A stretch of DNA of 64,000 nucleotides from RXIX01 sp003989075 (GTDB taxonomy: Bacteria > Pseudomonadota > Gammaproteobacteria > Competibacterales > Competibacteraceae), in assembly GCA_029780415.1 (NCBI GenBank), contig JAKOYN010000160.1, positions 8,790 to 72,789 of the forward strand, written 5' to 3'. The notes below the pieces were generated by a model. The model searched no databases, was not told the origin of the DNA, and saw nothing but the letters and a program-made list of their open reading frames with translations. Of this stretch, positions 27,550 through 36,589 are shown in pieces (positions within the stretch are counted from its first letter, which is position 1; the number at the start of each line of letters is the position of its first letter). The position numbers were made by a program, and so were the translations under genes.

Positions 27550-28629
27550 ATGTATATCGGCTACTACGGCTTCAGCGGCAAACCGTTCCAATTAAGCCCG
27601 GACCCGCGTTTCTTCTTCGGCAGCAGCGGGCACAGCCGGGCGCTGGCCTATCTGCGCTATGGCCTGAGCCAGGGCGAGGGTTTCATCGTCATCACCGGCG
27701 GCATCGGTACCGGCAAGACCACCCTGGTCAAGAGCCTGTTTGGCGAACTGGATGCGCGTCAAGTGGTCGCCGCGCAACTGGTGACCACGCAGCTTGAGGC
27801 TGATGACCTGCTGCGCAGTGTAGTGGCGGCATTTGGCCTGCCCTATGAAGACGCCGGAAAGGCAGCGCTGCTGAATCACTTTGAGACCTTTCTGCGCGAA
27901 CAGGCCCGACACGGACGGCGGGTGTTGCTGGTGGTGGACGAGGCGCAAAACCTGCCGCTGCGCTCACTGGAAGAGTTGCGCATGCTATCGAACTTCCAGA
28001 TCGCTGAGACGCCGCTGTTGCAGAGTTTTCTGCTCGGTCAGGAGGAGTTCCGCCACGCCCTGCAGGACCCGGGTATGGAGCAATTGCGCCAGCGGGTGAT
28101 CGCCTCCTGCCATCTGGGCCCGCTGAACGAAACCGAGACCCGCAACTATATCGAGCATCGCCTGCGGGTGGTGGGCTGGAATGGCAGCCTGCCGGGTTTC
28201 GACGAGATCGCCTATGCCGCGATTCACCGCTACACCGGTGGTGTGCCGCGCCGGGTGAATGTGTTCTGCGACCGTCTGCTGCTGTATGGCTTTCTCGAAG
28301 AACGACAGATGTTTGCCGAGGCTGATATTGAAGCGGTCGGTACGGAGCTGCTGCGTGAGCAGGAACAGCCCGCGACCAGCAAAAAACCGCTGGGCAGCGG
28401 TGATCGGCTGCTGCGCATCGGCCATGCCCTGGAACAGCGCCTGCTGGAGCTGGAGCAGGCCATGGAGACCCTGCTGCAGCATCCGCAATGGCAGGACGCG
28501 CAGATGGAACGCCTGGAGCGGCGCATCCAGCAGTTGGAGCCGGTGGTGCGGGTGATGCGCCGGCAACTGAGCGAGCTGAGTGCGGCAACTGCGCCGGATG
28601 CAGTGGCTGCTCACCGACCCGACACCTAG
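27550..28629 (+). CDS. XrtA-associated AAA ATPase (ExeA/GspA-like)
   Basis: A 359-residue ATPase. It begins MYIGYYGFSGKPFQLSPDPRFFF, the signature opening of the ExeA/GspA family. Walker A is GGIGTGKTT at 50-58, Walker B is VLLVVDEAQNL, and the R-rich GVPRRVNVFCDR lies in the lid region. The C-terminus (about 285-345) is a coiled coil. Such ATPases accompany exosortase clusters and may couple energy to envelope assembly; the precise role is unknown. It lies 5 bases after the barrel gene. Confidence 0.9.
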   Translation: MYIGYYGFSGKPFQLSPDPRFFFGSSGHSRALAYLRYGLSQGEGFIVITGGIGTGKTTLVKSLFGELDARQVVAAQLVTTQLEADDLLRSVVAAFGLPYEDAGKAALLNHFETFLREQARHGRRVLLVVDEAQNLPLRSLEELRMLSNFQIAETPLLQSFLLGQEEFRHALQDPGMEQLRQRVIASCHLGPLNETETRNYIEHRLRVVGWNGSLPGFDEIAYAAIHRYTGGVPRRVNVFCDRLLLYGFLEERQMFAEADIEAVGTELLREQEQPATSKKPLGSGDRLLRIGHALEQRLLELEQAMETLLQHPQWQDAQMERLERRIQQLEPVVRVMRRQLSELSAATAPDAVAAHRPDT

Positions 28630-28642
28630 CAGGAGCTGCACA

Positions 28643-29518
28643 ATGTCCAGGCCAGCCCACCACGGTTTGCAACCGCTGCTGAACGCCATGACCGTGGACG
28701 TGGAGGATTATTTCCAGGTTTCGGCATTCGAGCCGTATATCAGCCGCGAGCAGTGGGAGCAGTGGCCGTGCCGGGTCGAGCGCAATACCCAGCGCATTCT
28801 CGATCTGTTCGCCGCGCGCGGTGTCAAGGCGACTTTTTTTACCCTTGGCTGGGTAGCAGAGCGGCATCCGGCGCTGATTAAGCGCATTGTCAGCGAGGGG
28901 CATGAGCTGGCCAGCCACGGTTATGAGCATGTGCGCGTCACCCGGCAGAGTGCGGCGGAATTTCGCGCCGATATCACCCGCACCAAGGCGCTGCTGGAGG
29001 ATCTCGGCGGGGTCGCGGTGCAGGGGTATCGGGCGGCAAGCTACTCGATTGGTGCGGGGAATCTGTGGGCGCTGGCCGAGCTGGAGCAGGCCGGTTATCG
29101 CTACAGCTCCAGCATCTATCCGATCCGCCACGATCTGTACGGCATGCCGGAGGCGCCGCGCTTTGCCTTCCATCCCGAGAACGCACCGACGCTGCTGGAA
29201 GTGCCGGTGACCACCGTAGCCGTGCTGGGCAAGACCCTGCCCTGTGGAGGTGGCGGCTGGTTCCGGCTATGGCCGTATGCCTTATCGCGCTGGGCGCTGC
29301 GCCGGGTCAATCAGCAGGATCGGCAGCCGGGCCTGTTCTACTTCCATCCCTGGGAAATCGATCCTGAACAGCCGCGCCCGCCCGGTCTCAACGCCAAAAC
29401 AAGAGTGCGCCATTATCTGAACCTGGGGCGCATGGAACGACGCCTGGCGGCGCTGCTGCGCGATTTCCACTGGGAGCGGATGGATCGGGTATTCCTGCCG
29501 CAGGCGGAGGTACCATGA
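28643..29518 (+). CDS. XrtA-associated polysaccharide deacetylase
   Basis: NodB-fold deacetylase of 291 residues that probably removes acetyl groups from the nascent polysaccharide. The opening MTVDVEDYFQV supplies the metal-site aspartate (DVED), and SHGYEHVRV supplies the zinc histidines. GYRAASYSI and the C-terminal FYFHPWEIDPEQPR are typical of the PEP-CTERM subfamily. The ATG at 28643 has AGGAGC upstream. The stop overlaps the next start (ATGA). Confidence 0.9.
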   Translation: MSRPAHHGLQPLLNAMTVDVEDYFQVSAFEPYISREQWEQWPCRVERNTQRILDLFAARGVKATFFTLGWVAERHPALIKRIVSEGHELASHGYEHVRVTRQSAAEFRADITRTKALLEDLGGVAVQGYRAASYSIGAGNLWALAELEQAGYRYSSSIYPIRHDLYGMPEAPRFAFHPENAPTLLEVPVTTVAVLGKTLPCGGGGWFRLWPYALSRWALRRVNQQDRQPGLFYFHPWEIDPEQPRPPGLNAKTRVRHYLNLGRMERRLAALLRDFHWERMDRVFLPQAEVP

Positions 29519-30555
29519 ACGACGCCGCTGGCTTGCGGATTGGTGAACTGGATGCCGGCAGCGTGGCGCGCTGGGAAGCGTTTGTCGATACCTGTCCGGA
29601 AGCGACCTTTTTTCACCGCGCCGGCTGGGCCGAGGTGTTGCAGCGCGCATTCGGCCACGATAGCTGTTTTCTCTACGCTGAGCAGAATGGCGCGATACGT
29701 GGCCTGTTGCCGCTGGGTCATATCCGCAGCCGGCTGTTTGGCAATGCGCTGATCTCCAGTCCATTTTGCGTGCTGGGCGGGGCCATTGGCGATCCGCAGG
29801 CCTGCGCGGCGCTGGAGCAGGCAGCGATTGCGCGCGCGCAAACCCTGGGCGTCGATTATCTGGAACTGCGCCATGCCCAGGCCCGCCATGGCGACTGGCC
29901 GGCCAAGAGGGAGCTGTACGTCAATTTTCGCAAGGCGCTTGATCCCGATCCCGAAGTGAATCTGAAGGCGATTCCGCGCAAGCAGCGGGCGATGGTGCGC
30001 AAAGGCATCGAAGCCGGTCTGCAGGGTGAAATCGACAGCGGTGTGGACCGGCTGTACGCGGCCTATTCGGAAAGCGTGCGCAATCTGGGCACGCCGGTGT
30101 TTGCGCGCCGCTATTTCGAGACGCTGCGCGCGGTGTTTGGGCCGGCCTGCGAGGTGCTGACCGTGACCCGGCAGCATCAGACCGTGGCTAGCGTGATGAG
30201 CTTTTATTTTCGCGATCAGGTATTGCCCTACTACGGTGGCGGCACGGCGCTGGCCCGTGACTGCAAGGGTAATGATTTTCTCTACTGGGAACTGATGCGG
30301 CGGGCCTGTCTGCGCGGCGTGCGTCTGTTTGATTATGGGCGCAGCAAGGTTGGCACCGGTTCCTACAGTTTCAAGAAGAACTGGGGTTTTGAACCTGAGC
30401 CGCTGCATTACGAGTTTCATCTGGTCAAGGCGCGGCAACTGCCCGATGTTAACCCGCTCAACCCCAAGTACCGGTTCTTTATCGAAGCCTGGAAGCGTTT
30501 GCCCTTGCCGGTGAGCCGCTGGCTGGGGCCGTTTCTGTCACGCGACCTCGGATAG
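29515..30555 (+). CDS. XrtA-associated FemAB-like acyltransferase
   Basis: A 346-residue protein of the FemAB/GNAT superfamily, with paired acyltransferase folds at about 10-165 and 180-335. The segment VMSFYFRDQVLPYYGGGTALA and the C-terminal FDYGRSKVGTGSYSFKKNWGFEPEPL are characteristic of FemAB-related enzymes in exosortase loci. FemAB relatives transfer aminoacyl groups from tRNA; a role adding an acyl or aminoacyl group to the exopolymer is inferred. It overlaps the deacetylase by four bases. Confidence 0.88.
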   Translation: MNDAAGLRIGELDAGSVARWEAFVDTCPEATFFHRAGWAEVLQRAFGHDSCFLYAEQNGAIRGLLPLGHIRSRLFGNALISSPFCVLGGAIGDPQACAALEQAAIARAQTLGVDYLELRHAQARHGDWPAKRELYVNFRKALDPDPEVNLKAIPRKQRAMVRKGIEAGLQGEIDSGVDRLYAAYSESVRNLGTPVFARRYFETLRAVFGPACEVLTVTRQHQTVASVMSFYFRDQVLPYYGGGTALARDCKGNDFLYWELMRRACLRGVRLFDYGRSKVGTGSYSFKKNWGFEPEPLHYEFHLVKARQLPDVNPLNPKYRFFIEAWKRLPLPVSRWLGPFLSRDLG

Positions 30556-30561
30556 CGGCGC

Positions 30562-31821
30562 ATGCGGGATCTGCTGTTTCTGACCCACCGCATCCCGTTT
30601 CCACCCAACAAGGGCGACAAGGTCCGGTCTTTTCATATGCTGCGCTGTCTGGCCCGGCACTACCGGGTCTGGCTGGGCACCTTTATCGATGATCGTGACG
30701 ACTGGCGCCATGTTGACGAAGTGCGCCGCTATTGCGCCGACCTGTATTGCGTGCCGCTGGATCCGCGCCGGGCCAAACTGCTCAGCCTGCGTGGACTGCT
30801 CAGCGGCGAACCGCTGACCCTGCCCTATTACCGCGATGCCGGGTTGCGGGCCTGGGTGGAGCGGGTGATTGCCGAACAGAGGATTGAACGGGCGCTGCTG
30901 TTCTCCTCGGCGATGGCGCAATACCTGCTCGGGCCGGAGCATGCCGGGCTGCGCCGGGTCATGGATTTCGTCGATGTCGATTCGGCCAAGTGGACCCAGT
31001 ACGCGGCGAGCAAGCCGTGGCCGCTGAGCTGGATCTATCGCCGCGAGGGCATGCGCCTGCTGGCCTTTGAGCGGACGGTGGCGGCGGAGCTGGACGCGAG
31101 CGTGTTTGTCACTGCCGAGGAAGCGGCGCTGTTTCGCAGCCTCGCGCCGGAAATCGGCGCTGAACGGGTGGTCGCGGTCGCCAATGGTGTCGATACTGCT
31201 TATTTCGATCCCGCCCGCGCCTATCCTAATCCCTATCCGGCCGGCGAGCGGGTGCTGGTGTTCACCGGAGCCATGGATTACTGGGCGAATATCGATGCCG
31301 TGGAGAGCTTTGCCCGGGAGGTGTTTCCGACGATCCGGCATGCCTGTCCCGAGAGCCATTTCTACATCGTGGGCGCGCGGCCTGCGGCCGCGGTGCAGCG
31401 TCTGGCCGAGTTGCCCGGGGTGCGGGTGACCGGAACGGTGCCCGATGTGCGTCCCTATCTTGCCCATGCCCGGCTATCGGTGGCGCCATTGCGCATCGCC
31501 CGGGGTGTGCAGAACAAGGTTCTGGAAGCACTGGCGATGGCCAGGCCGGTGGTGGCGACGCCGGCGGCGCTGGAAGGGCTGGTGCCCGCCGCTGAGCTGC
31601 AGGGCTGGGCGGCACGGGAGCCGGCAGAACTGGCGTGCCGGGTTCTGGCACTGCTCACCGATGATGCTGAAGGGGAGCGGCTGGGCCGGCTGGGCCGCGC
31701 ATGGGTGCTGCGCCACTATGATTGGGAGGGCAATCTGGGGCAGATGCTGCCGTTGCTGGAAGGGGAACGGGTGCAGCAGGTCCCGGGAGGCCCTTGCTTC
31801 GACTGCGCTCAGCACAAGTGA
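30562..31821 (+). CDS. XrtA-associated glycosyltransferase 1 (GT4 family)
   Basis: GT-B fold glycosyltransferase of 419 residues. It begins MRDLLFLTHRIPFPPNKGDKVRS, the hallmark of the PEP-CTERM sugar transferase family. VANGVDTAYFDP and the C-terminal donor-binding region (APLRIARGVQNKVLEALAMARP) are clear. Its last 8 codons read through a REP-like element (31797-31818) before the stop, so the natural C-terminus may have been altered. It would add a sugar to a membrane-linked oligosaccharide. Confidence 0.9.
   Translation: MRDLLFLTHRIPFPPNKGDKVRSFHMLRCLARHYRVWLGTFIDDRDDWRHVDEVRRYCADLYCVPLDPRRAKLLSLRGLLSGEPLTLPYYRDAGLRAWVERVIAEQRIERALLFSSAMAQYLLGPEHAGLRRVMDFVDVDSAKWTQYAASKPWPLSWIYRREGMRLLAFERTVAAELDASVFVTAEEAALFRSLAPEIGAERVVAVANGVDTAYFDPARAYPNPYPAGERVLVFTGAMDYWANIDAVESFAREVFPTIRHACPESHFYIVGARPAAAVQRLAELPGVRVTGTVPDVRPYLAHARLSVAPLRIARGVQNKVLEALAMARPVVATPAALEGLVPAAELQGWAAREPAELACRVLALLTDDAEGERLGRLGRAWVLRHYDWEGNLGQMLPLLEGERVQQVPGGPCFDCAQHK
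31797..31818 (+). repeat. REP-like element, CTTCGACTGCGCTCAGCAC type
   Basis: CTTCGACTGCGCTCAGCAC followed by AAG, at the 3' end of the glycosyltransferase coding sequence. The same core occurs on the minus strand at 49541-49562. Confidence 0.7.
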
Positions 31822-31850
31822 GTCCACGTAAGACTGGCGGAGGATCACGG

Positions 31851-33398
31851 ATGAAGCTGCATCCTGCCTGGCGTACAGCGTTGCCGGCCTTGGTGCTGGC
31901 GCTGACGGCGGTCCTGCTGCTGCAAGGATCGACGATTGCGGCGATGGCGTCGATCTGGTGGCATTTCGAGACCTATACACACGGTCTGCTGGTGGGGCCG
32001 ATCGCGTTATACATGGTCTGGGTGCGCTGGCCGGAACTGGCGCACCTGCAGCCGCGGGTGGCGCCGTGGGGAGTGGCGGTACTGGCCGTGTTGAGCCTGG
32101 CGTGGCTGGTGGCGGATGCGGCCGAGGTGGCGGTGGTGCGGCATTTTGCGGTGGTGCTGAGCATTCCGGCCGTGGTGTATACGCTGCTGGGGCCGCAGGT
32201 GACCTGGGCGATGGCGTTTCCGTTGGGGTTTCTGCTGTTCGCGGTGCCGGTGGGTGAGGCGCTGATTCCGCCGCTGCAACAGGTGACAGCATGGTTCACG
32301 GTTGAGGGTTTGCGCCTGACGGGCATTCCGGTGTGGTGGGAGGGGTTGTATCTGTCGATTCCGGCAGGGCATTTCGAGGTGGCGGAGGCCTGCAGCGGGC
32401 TGCGCTACCTGATGGCGTCGGTGGCACTGGGCGTGCTGTATGCCTATCTGACGTATCGCAGTCCGTGGCGGCGGCTGGCCTTCGTGGCCTTGTCGATGGT
32501 CATGCCGATTGTCGCCAACGGCATCCGTGCCTATGGGATCGTGATGATCGCCCATCTGAGTGAGATGAAATACGCCACCGGGGTCGATCATCTGATTTAT
32601 GGCTGGCTGTTTTTCGGGCTGGTGGTGCTGCTGATGTTCTGGATCGGTTCGTTCTGGCGCGAACCGGAGGCGAATCTGGCAGCGGCTGCCGGTTCTGGCG
32701 AGCAGGCGGGCGGGGATGATCCTTCTCATGCGGTCAGCCCCGTGCCGGCGGACATCCAGACTCTCAGCTACGGGCTGTGGGTGCTGGCGGTGATACTTGC
32801 CACAGCGGTGGGTCCGTTGCTGGCCTGGCCGATGCAGCGCGATATCGATGTCCGGTTGCCAATGCCAGCGCTCACGGCACCGATGGCGATGGCACCCTGG
32901 CAGGGACCGGAAGTCGATACCGATGACTGGGAACCTCGCTTCAGCGGCGCCGATGTGGTACTGCGCAGCCGCTACCGCCTGGAGGGCCGGAACGTGCATC
33001 TCTATATTGCCTATTACCGTGAGCAACGCCCGGAGGCCAAGCTGGTGAGCAGCCAAAACAGCCTTTATGACCGCAGGATCTGGCGTCCGACCGGCGAGCA
33101 TGCCTCATCCGCCTGGCTGCCGCAGGCGACACACTTGACGGATGGCCAGCGCCGGCGGCTGGTATGGAGTGGCTACTGGGAAGGCGGGCGCGTGGTGCGT
33201 TCGCCCTACGCGGCTAAACTCTGGGAAGCCTGGGATCGACTGAGTGGCGCGCGGCGTGGTTCAGCGCTGGTGGCGGTGGCGGCGGATTATGACCAGCACC
33301 CGGATGAAGCACAGGCGGTGCTGCAGCGCTTCATGGCCGCCATGCAGGCGGGCATCGCGGCAACGCTGATGCGGGCGGGCGGGGAGCAGCAGCCTTGA
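31851..33398 (+). CDS. xrtA: Exosortase A with fused EpsI domain
   Basis: Polytopic transpeptidase-like protease (about eight membrane helices, residues 10-290) that recognises PEP-CTERM sorting signals. The catalytic candidates are C181 in EVAEACSGLRYL, R226 in ANGIRAYG and H247 in GVDHLIYGW. After a linker (about 278-300), another helix (about 303-323) and a soluble EpsI-type domain (about 325-510) follow. It has 515 residues. The ATG at 31851 has a GGAGGA site. It is the central gene of the locus; no PEP-CTERM substrate is visible in the window. Confidence 0.96.
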   Translation: MKLHPAWRTALPALVLALTAVLLLQGSTIAAMASIWWHFETYTHGLLVGPIALYMVWVRWPELAHLQPRVAPWGVAVLAVLSLAWLVADAAEVAVVRHFAVVLSIPAVVYTLLGPQVTWAMAFPLGFLLFAVPVGEALIPPLQQVTAWFTVEGLRLTGIPVWWEGLYLSIPAGHFEVAEACSGLRYLMASVALGVLYAYLTYRSPWRRLAFVALSMVMPIVANGIRAYGIVMIAHLSEMKYATGVDHLIYGWLFFGLVVLLMFWIGSFWREPEANLAAAAGSGEQAGGDDPSHAVSPVPADIQTLSYGLWVLAVILATAVGPLLAWPMQRDIDVRLPMPALTAPMAMAPWQGPEVDTDDWEPRFSGADVVLRSRYRLEGRNVHLYIAYYREQRPEAKLVSSQNSLYDRRIWRPTGEHASSAWLPQATHLTDGQRRRLVWSGYWEGGRVVRSPYAAKLWEAWDRLSGARRGSALVAVAADYDQHPDEAQAVLQRFMAAMQAGIAATLMRAGGEQQP

Positions 33399-34531
33399 GC
33401 GAAACCGCGCCGCTGATCGCGCATATCATTCACCGCCTCGACTATGGCGGTCTGGAAAATGGGCTGGTGAACCTGATCAACCACCTGCCGCCTGAGCGCT
33501 ATCGTCATGCCATCATCTGCCTGACCGATTACAACCCGGAGTTTCGCCGTCGTATCCAGCGAGCGGATGTCGAGGTGTTCGCTCTGAACAAGCGGGATGG
33601 GCATGACCTGGGGTTGTACGGCCGCTGCTGGGCGCTGCTGCGCCGATTACGCCCAGCGATCGTGCATACGCGCGGCCTGGCAACGCTGGAAATGCAGGTG
33701 CCGGCACTGCTGGCCGGGGTGCAGGCGCGGGTGCACGGTGAGCATGGCTGGGATCGTGATCTGGCGGCGATTCCAGCGCGGCATCATCGCCTGCGGCGCG
33801 TCCTGCGTCCGCTGGTTGGGCATTTCATCGCCCTGTCCGGCGAGATCGAACGCTATCTGCGCGCACAGGTGAAGGTGGAGCCGGCGCGGATCAGCCGGAT
33901 TCTCAATGGTGTGGATAGCGAGCGCTTTCATCCCGGCCACGACCGTTCGCCATTGCCATCGGGTTTCGCGCCGCCGGATGCCTGGGTGATCGGCACGGTG
34001 GGGCGTCTGGAACCGGTCAAGGATCAGGTGAGTCTGGTGCGGGCATTCATCGCTCTGCTGGAGAGGCGGCCCGAGGTGCGCGCGCGCGTGCGGTTGGTGA
34101 TTGTTGGTGAGGGTTCGCTGCGCGCCGCAATGGAAGCGATGCTGGATGCGGCTGGCCTGCGGGATCTGGCCTGGCTGGCGGGTGCGCGTGACGATGTGCC
34201 GCAACTGCTGCGGACGCTGGATCTGTTCGTGCTGCCTTCGCGGGCCGAGGGCATTTCCAACACCATTCTGGAGGCGATGGCCTGCGGTTTGCCGGTGGTG
34301 GCGACGGCGGTGGGTGGCAATGGCGAACTGGTGCGCGATGCGCTGACCGGCAGTTTGGTAGCGGCGGGTGATGCCGAAGCCCTGGCGGCGACACTGGCCG
34401 GCTATTTGGATGATCCGCAACGGCTGCACGCGCAGGGCGTGGCGGCGCGGCAGCGCATTGAAGCGCAGTTCAGCATGGCGGCGATGGCGGAAGCCTATCT
34501 GCGCGTCTATAAAGGCTCCCGTTTATCCTGA
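33395..34531 (+). CDS. XrtA-associated glycosyltransferase 2 (GT4 family)
   Basis: A 378-residue GT-B enzyme. HIIHRLDYGGLENGLVNLINHLP opens the protein, as in the second PEP-CTERM sugar transferase family. GTVGRLEPVKDQ and LFVLPSRAEGISNTILEAMACGLPVV are the GT4 donor-site signatures. The TTG start at 33395 overlaps the xrtA stop by four bases (TTGA) and has GGGGAG upstream. The C-terminus (KGSRLS) runs into a repeat element beginning at 34522. Confidence 0.9.
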   Translation: MSETAPLIAHIIHRLDYGGLENGLVNLINHLPPERYRHAIICLTDYNPEFRRRIQRADVEVFALNKRDGHDLGLYGRCWALLRRLRPAIVHTRGLATLEMQVPALLAGVQARVHGEHGWDRDLAAIPARHHRLRRVLRPLVGHFIALSGEIERYLRAQVKVEPARISRILNGVDSERFHPGHDRSPLPSGFAPPDAWVIGTVGRLEPVKDQVSLVRAFIALLERRPEVRARVRLVIVGEGSLRAAMEAMLDAAGLRDLAWLAGARDDVPQLLRTLDLFVLPSRAEGISNTILEAMACGLPVVATAVGGNGELVRDALTGSLVAAGDAEALAATLAGYLDDPQRLHAQGVAARQRIEAQFSMAAMAEAYLRVYKGSRLS

Positions 34532-34615
34532 GCCTGTCGAAGGGAGGCTGCTTTGACCGTTCATCCTTCGACAGGCTCAGGATGAACGGAAAACACCGTA
34601 CTGCCGTTCGCCCTG
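34522..34615. repeat. Dyad repeat of the CCTTCGACAGGCTCAGG family
   Basis: TCCTGAGCCTGTCGAAGGGA at 34525-34544 is followed by the inverted arm CCTTCGACAGGCTCAGG with GATGAACGG (34565-34589), a spacer starting AAAACAC, and the opposite arm CCGTTCGCCCTGAG (34602-34615). Related dyads occur at 47783-47871 and 54600-54688, all with ACGGAAAACAC between the arms. Confidence 0.85.
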
Positions 34616-34671
34616 AGCTTGTCGAAGGGAGCTTGTCGAAGGAAACTTGTCGGAGGAAACTTGTCGGAGGT
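34616..34671 (+). repeat. Four tandem 14-bp repeats ahead of the amidotransferase
   Basis: Four consecutive copies: AGCTTGTCGAAGGG, AGCTTGTCGAAGGA, AACTTGTCGGAGGA and AACTTGTCGGAGGT. The last copy supplies GGAGG at 34666-34670, 11 bases before the start codon of the next gene. Confidence 0.9.
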
Positions 34672-34681
34672 AGCAGCGACG

Positions 34682-36577
34682 ATGTGCGGGATCACCGGTA
34701 TTTTTGACACACGCGATCGGCGCGGGATCAACCGCGACCTGTTGGCGCGCATGAATGATGCCCAACACCATCGCGGTCCCGATGAGACCGGTCTGCACCT
34801 GGAGCCGGGCGTGGGCCTGGGCCACAAGCGTCTGTCGATCATCGACCTGTCTACCGGTCAGCAGCCGCTGTGCAACGAGGACGGTTCGGTAGTCGTGGTG
34901 TTCAATGGCGAGATCTACAACTTCCAGACGCTGGTGCCGGAACTGGAAGCGCTCGGCCACGTCTTCCACACCCGCAGCGATACCGAGGTGATCGTGCATG
35001 CCTGGGAGGCCTGGGGTGAGGCCTGCGTGAATCGGTTTCGCGGCATGTTTGCCTTTGCGTTGTGGGATCGCAACCAGGATACCCTGTTCCTGGCCCGCGA
35101 CCGTCTGGGGGTCAAGCCGCTGTTCTATGCCCTGCTGCCCGACGGTCAGTTGCTGTTCGGGTCCGAGCTGAAAGCCCTGATGGCGCATCCTGGGCTGGAG
35201 CGCAGCATCGATCCCTGCGCGGTCGAGGATTACTTCGCCCTCGGCTATGTCGCCGAGCCGCGCACGATTTTCACCAGCGCCCGCAAACTGCCGCCGGCAC
35301 ATACGCTATGTGTGCGGCGTGGCCAGCCGTTTCCGGAGCCGCGCGAATACTGGGATGTACGCTTCACGCTGAACAACCGCATGAGCGAGGTGGAAGCGCG
35401 CGAGGAGTTGATGACGCGGCTGCGTGAGTCGGTGCGGCTGCGCATGATCGCCGAGGTGCCGCTGGGCGCATTTTTATCCGGTGGCGTCGATTCCAGCGCG
35501 GTGGTGGCGCTGATGGCCGGCCTGTCTGCCGGGCCGGTCAATACCTGCTCGATCGCCTTCAGCGACCCGGCCTTTAACGAAGCGCATTTCGCGCAACAGG
35601 TCGCCGATCGCTACCAGACCCGGCATTTTGTCGATACCGTCGATAGCGATGATTTCGACCTGATCGATACCCTGGCCTGGCTGTACGATGAACCCTATGC
35701 CGACAGCTCGGCCATTCCCACCTATCGGGTCTGCCAGCTCGCCCGCCGCCATGTCACTGTGGCGCTGTCCGGTGATGGTGGCGATGAAAGTTTTGGCGGC
35801 TATCGGCGCTACCGGCTGCATCTGATGGAAGAGCGTCTGCGGGCGCGCCTGCCGCTGGGTCTGCGCCGGCCGCTGTTTGGGCTGCTTGGGCGGCTGTATC
35901 CGAAGGCGGATTGGGCGCCACGGCTGTTGCGGGCCAAGACCACCTTTCAGGCGCTGGCCCGGGATGCGACGCAGGCCTATTTCCATTCCGTGTCGATCCT
36001 GCGCGATACGATGCGCCAGCAGCTGTTCTCGGCGGATTTCCGGGCGCAACTGGGTGGCTATGATGCCCTGGAGGTGTTTCGCCGTCACGCCGCCCGGGTC
36101 GACAGTGATGAACCGCTGGCGCTGATTCAGTATCTCGATCTAAAAACCTATCTGGTCGGCGATATCAACACCAAGGTGGATCGGGCGAGCATGGCCCATG
36201 CGCTGGAGGTGCGCGAGCCGCTGATGGATCACGAACTGGTCGAGTGGCTGGCGACGCTGCCGTCGGACATGAAGGTGCGCGGTCAGGAAGGCAAGTTCAT
36301 CTTCAAGAAGGCCATGGAGCCCAGCCTGCCCAACGATGTGCTGTACCGGCCGAAGATGGGTTTTGCGGTGCCGCTGGCGCGCTGGTTCCGGGGTCCATTA
36401 CGGCAACGGGTGCGCGAGGCGCTGACCGGCGAGCGGCTGGCGGATACCGGCTGGTTCGATGCGGCCTATTTGCGCCATCTGGTTGACGCGCATGAATCCG
36501 GACGGCGCGATTACAGTGCGCCGATCTGGACCGTGCTGATGTTCGAGGCCTTCCTGCGGCGGCAACAGGCGACCTGA
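34682..36577 (+). CDS. XrtA-associated asparagine-synthase-type amidotransferase
   Basis: A 631-residue class II glutamine amidotransferase fused to an ATP-pyrophosphatase. MCGITGIFDTRDR places the nucleophile at C2, and HHRGPDETG and NGEIYN are glutaminase-site motifs. SGGVDSSAVV is the PPi loop and SGDGGDESFGGYRRY a later ATPase motif. This is the usual amidotransferase of exosortase loci, thought to amidate a sugar carboxylate or a precursor, although its acceptor is unknown. The start is fixed by C2; its Shine-Dalgarno comes from the tandem repeat. Confidence 0.93.
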   Translation: MCGITGIFDTRDRRGINRDLLARMNDAQHHRGPDETGLHLEPGVGLGHKRLSIIDLSTGQQPLCNEDGSVVVVFNGEIYNFQTLVPELEALGHVFHTRSDTEVIVHAWEAWGEACVNRFRGMFAFALWDRNQDTLFLARDRLGVKPLFYALLPDGQLLFGSELKALMAHPGLERSIDPCAVEDYFALGYVAEPRTIFTSARKLPPAHTLCVRRGQPFPEPREYWDVRFTLNNRMSEVEAREELMTRLRESVRLRMIAEVPLGAFLSGGVDSSAVVALMAGLSAGPVNTCSIAFSDPAFNEAHFAQQVADRYQTRHFVDTVDSDDFDLIDTLAWLYDEPYADSSAIPTYRVCQLARRHVTVALSGDGGDESFGGYRRYRLHLMEERLRARLPLGLRRPLFGLLGRLYPKADWAPRLLRAKTTFQALARDATQAYFHSVSILRDTMRQQLFSADFRAQLGGYDALEVFRRHAARVDSDEPLALIQYLDLKTYLVGDINTKVDRASMAHALEVREPLMDHELVEWLATLPSDMKVRGQEGKFIFKKAMEPSLPNDVLYRPKMGFAVPLARWFRGPLRQRVREALTGERLADTGWFDAAYLRHLVDAHESGRRDYSAPIWTVLMFEAFLRRQQAT

Positions 36578-36589
36578 AGAGGAGCGCGC

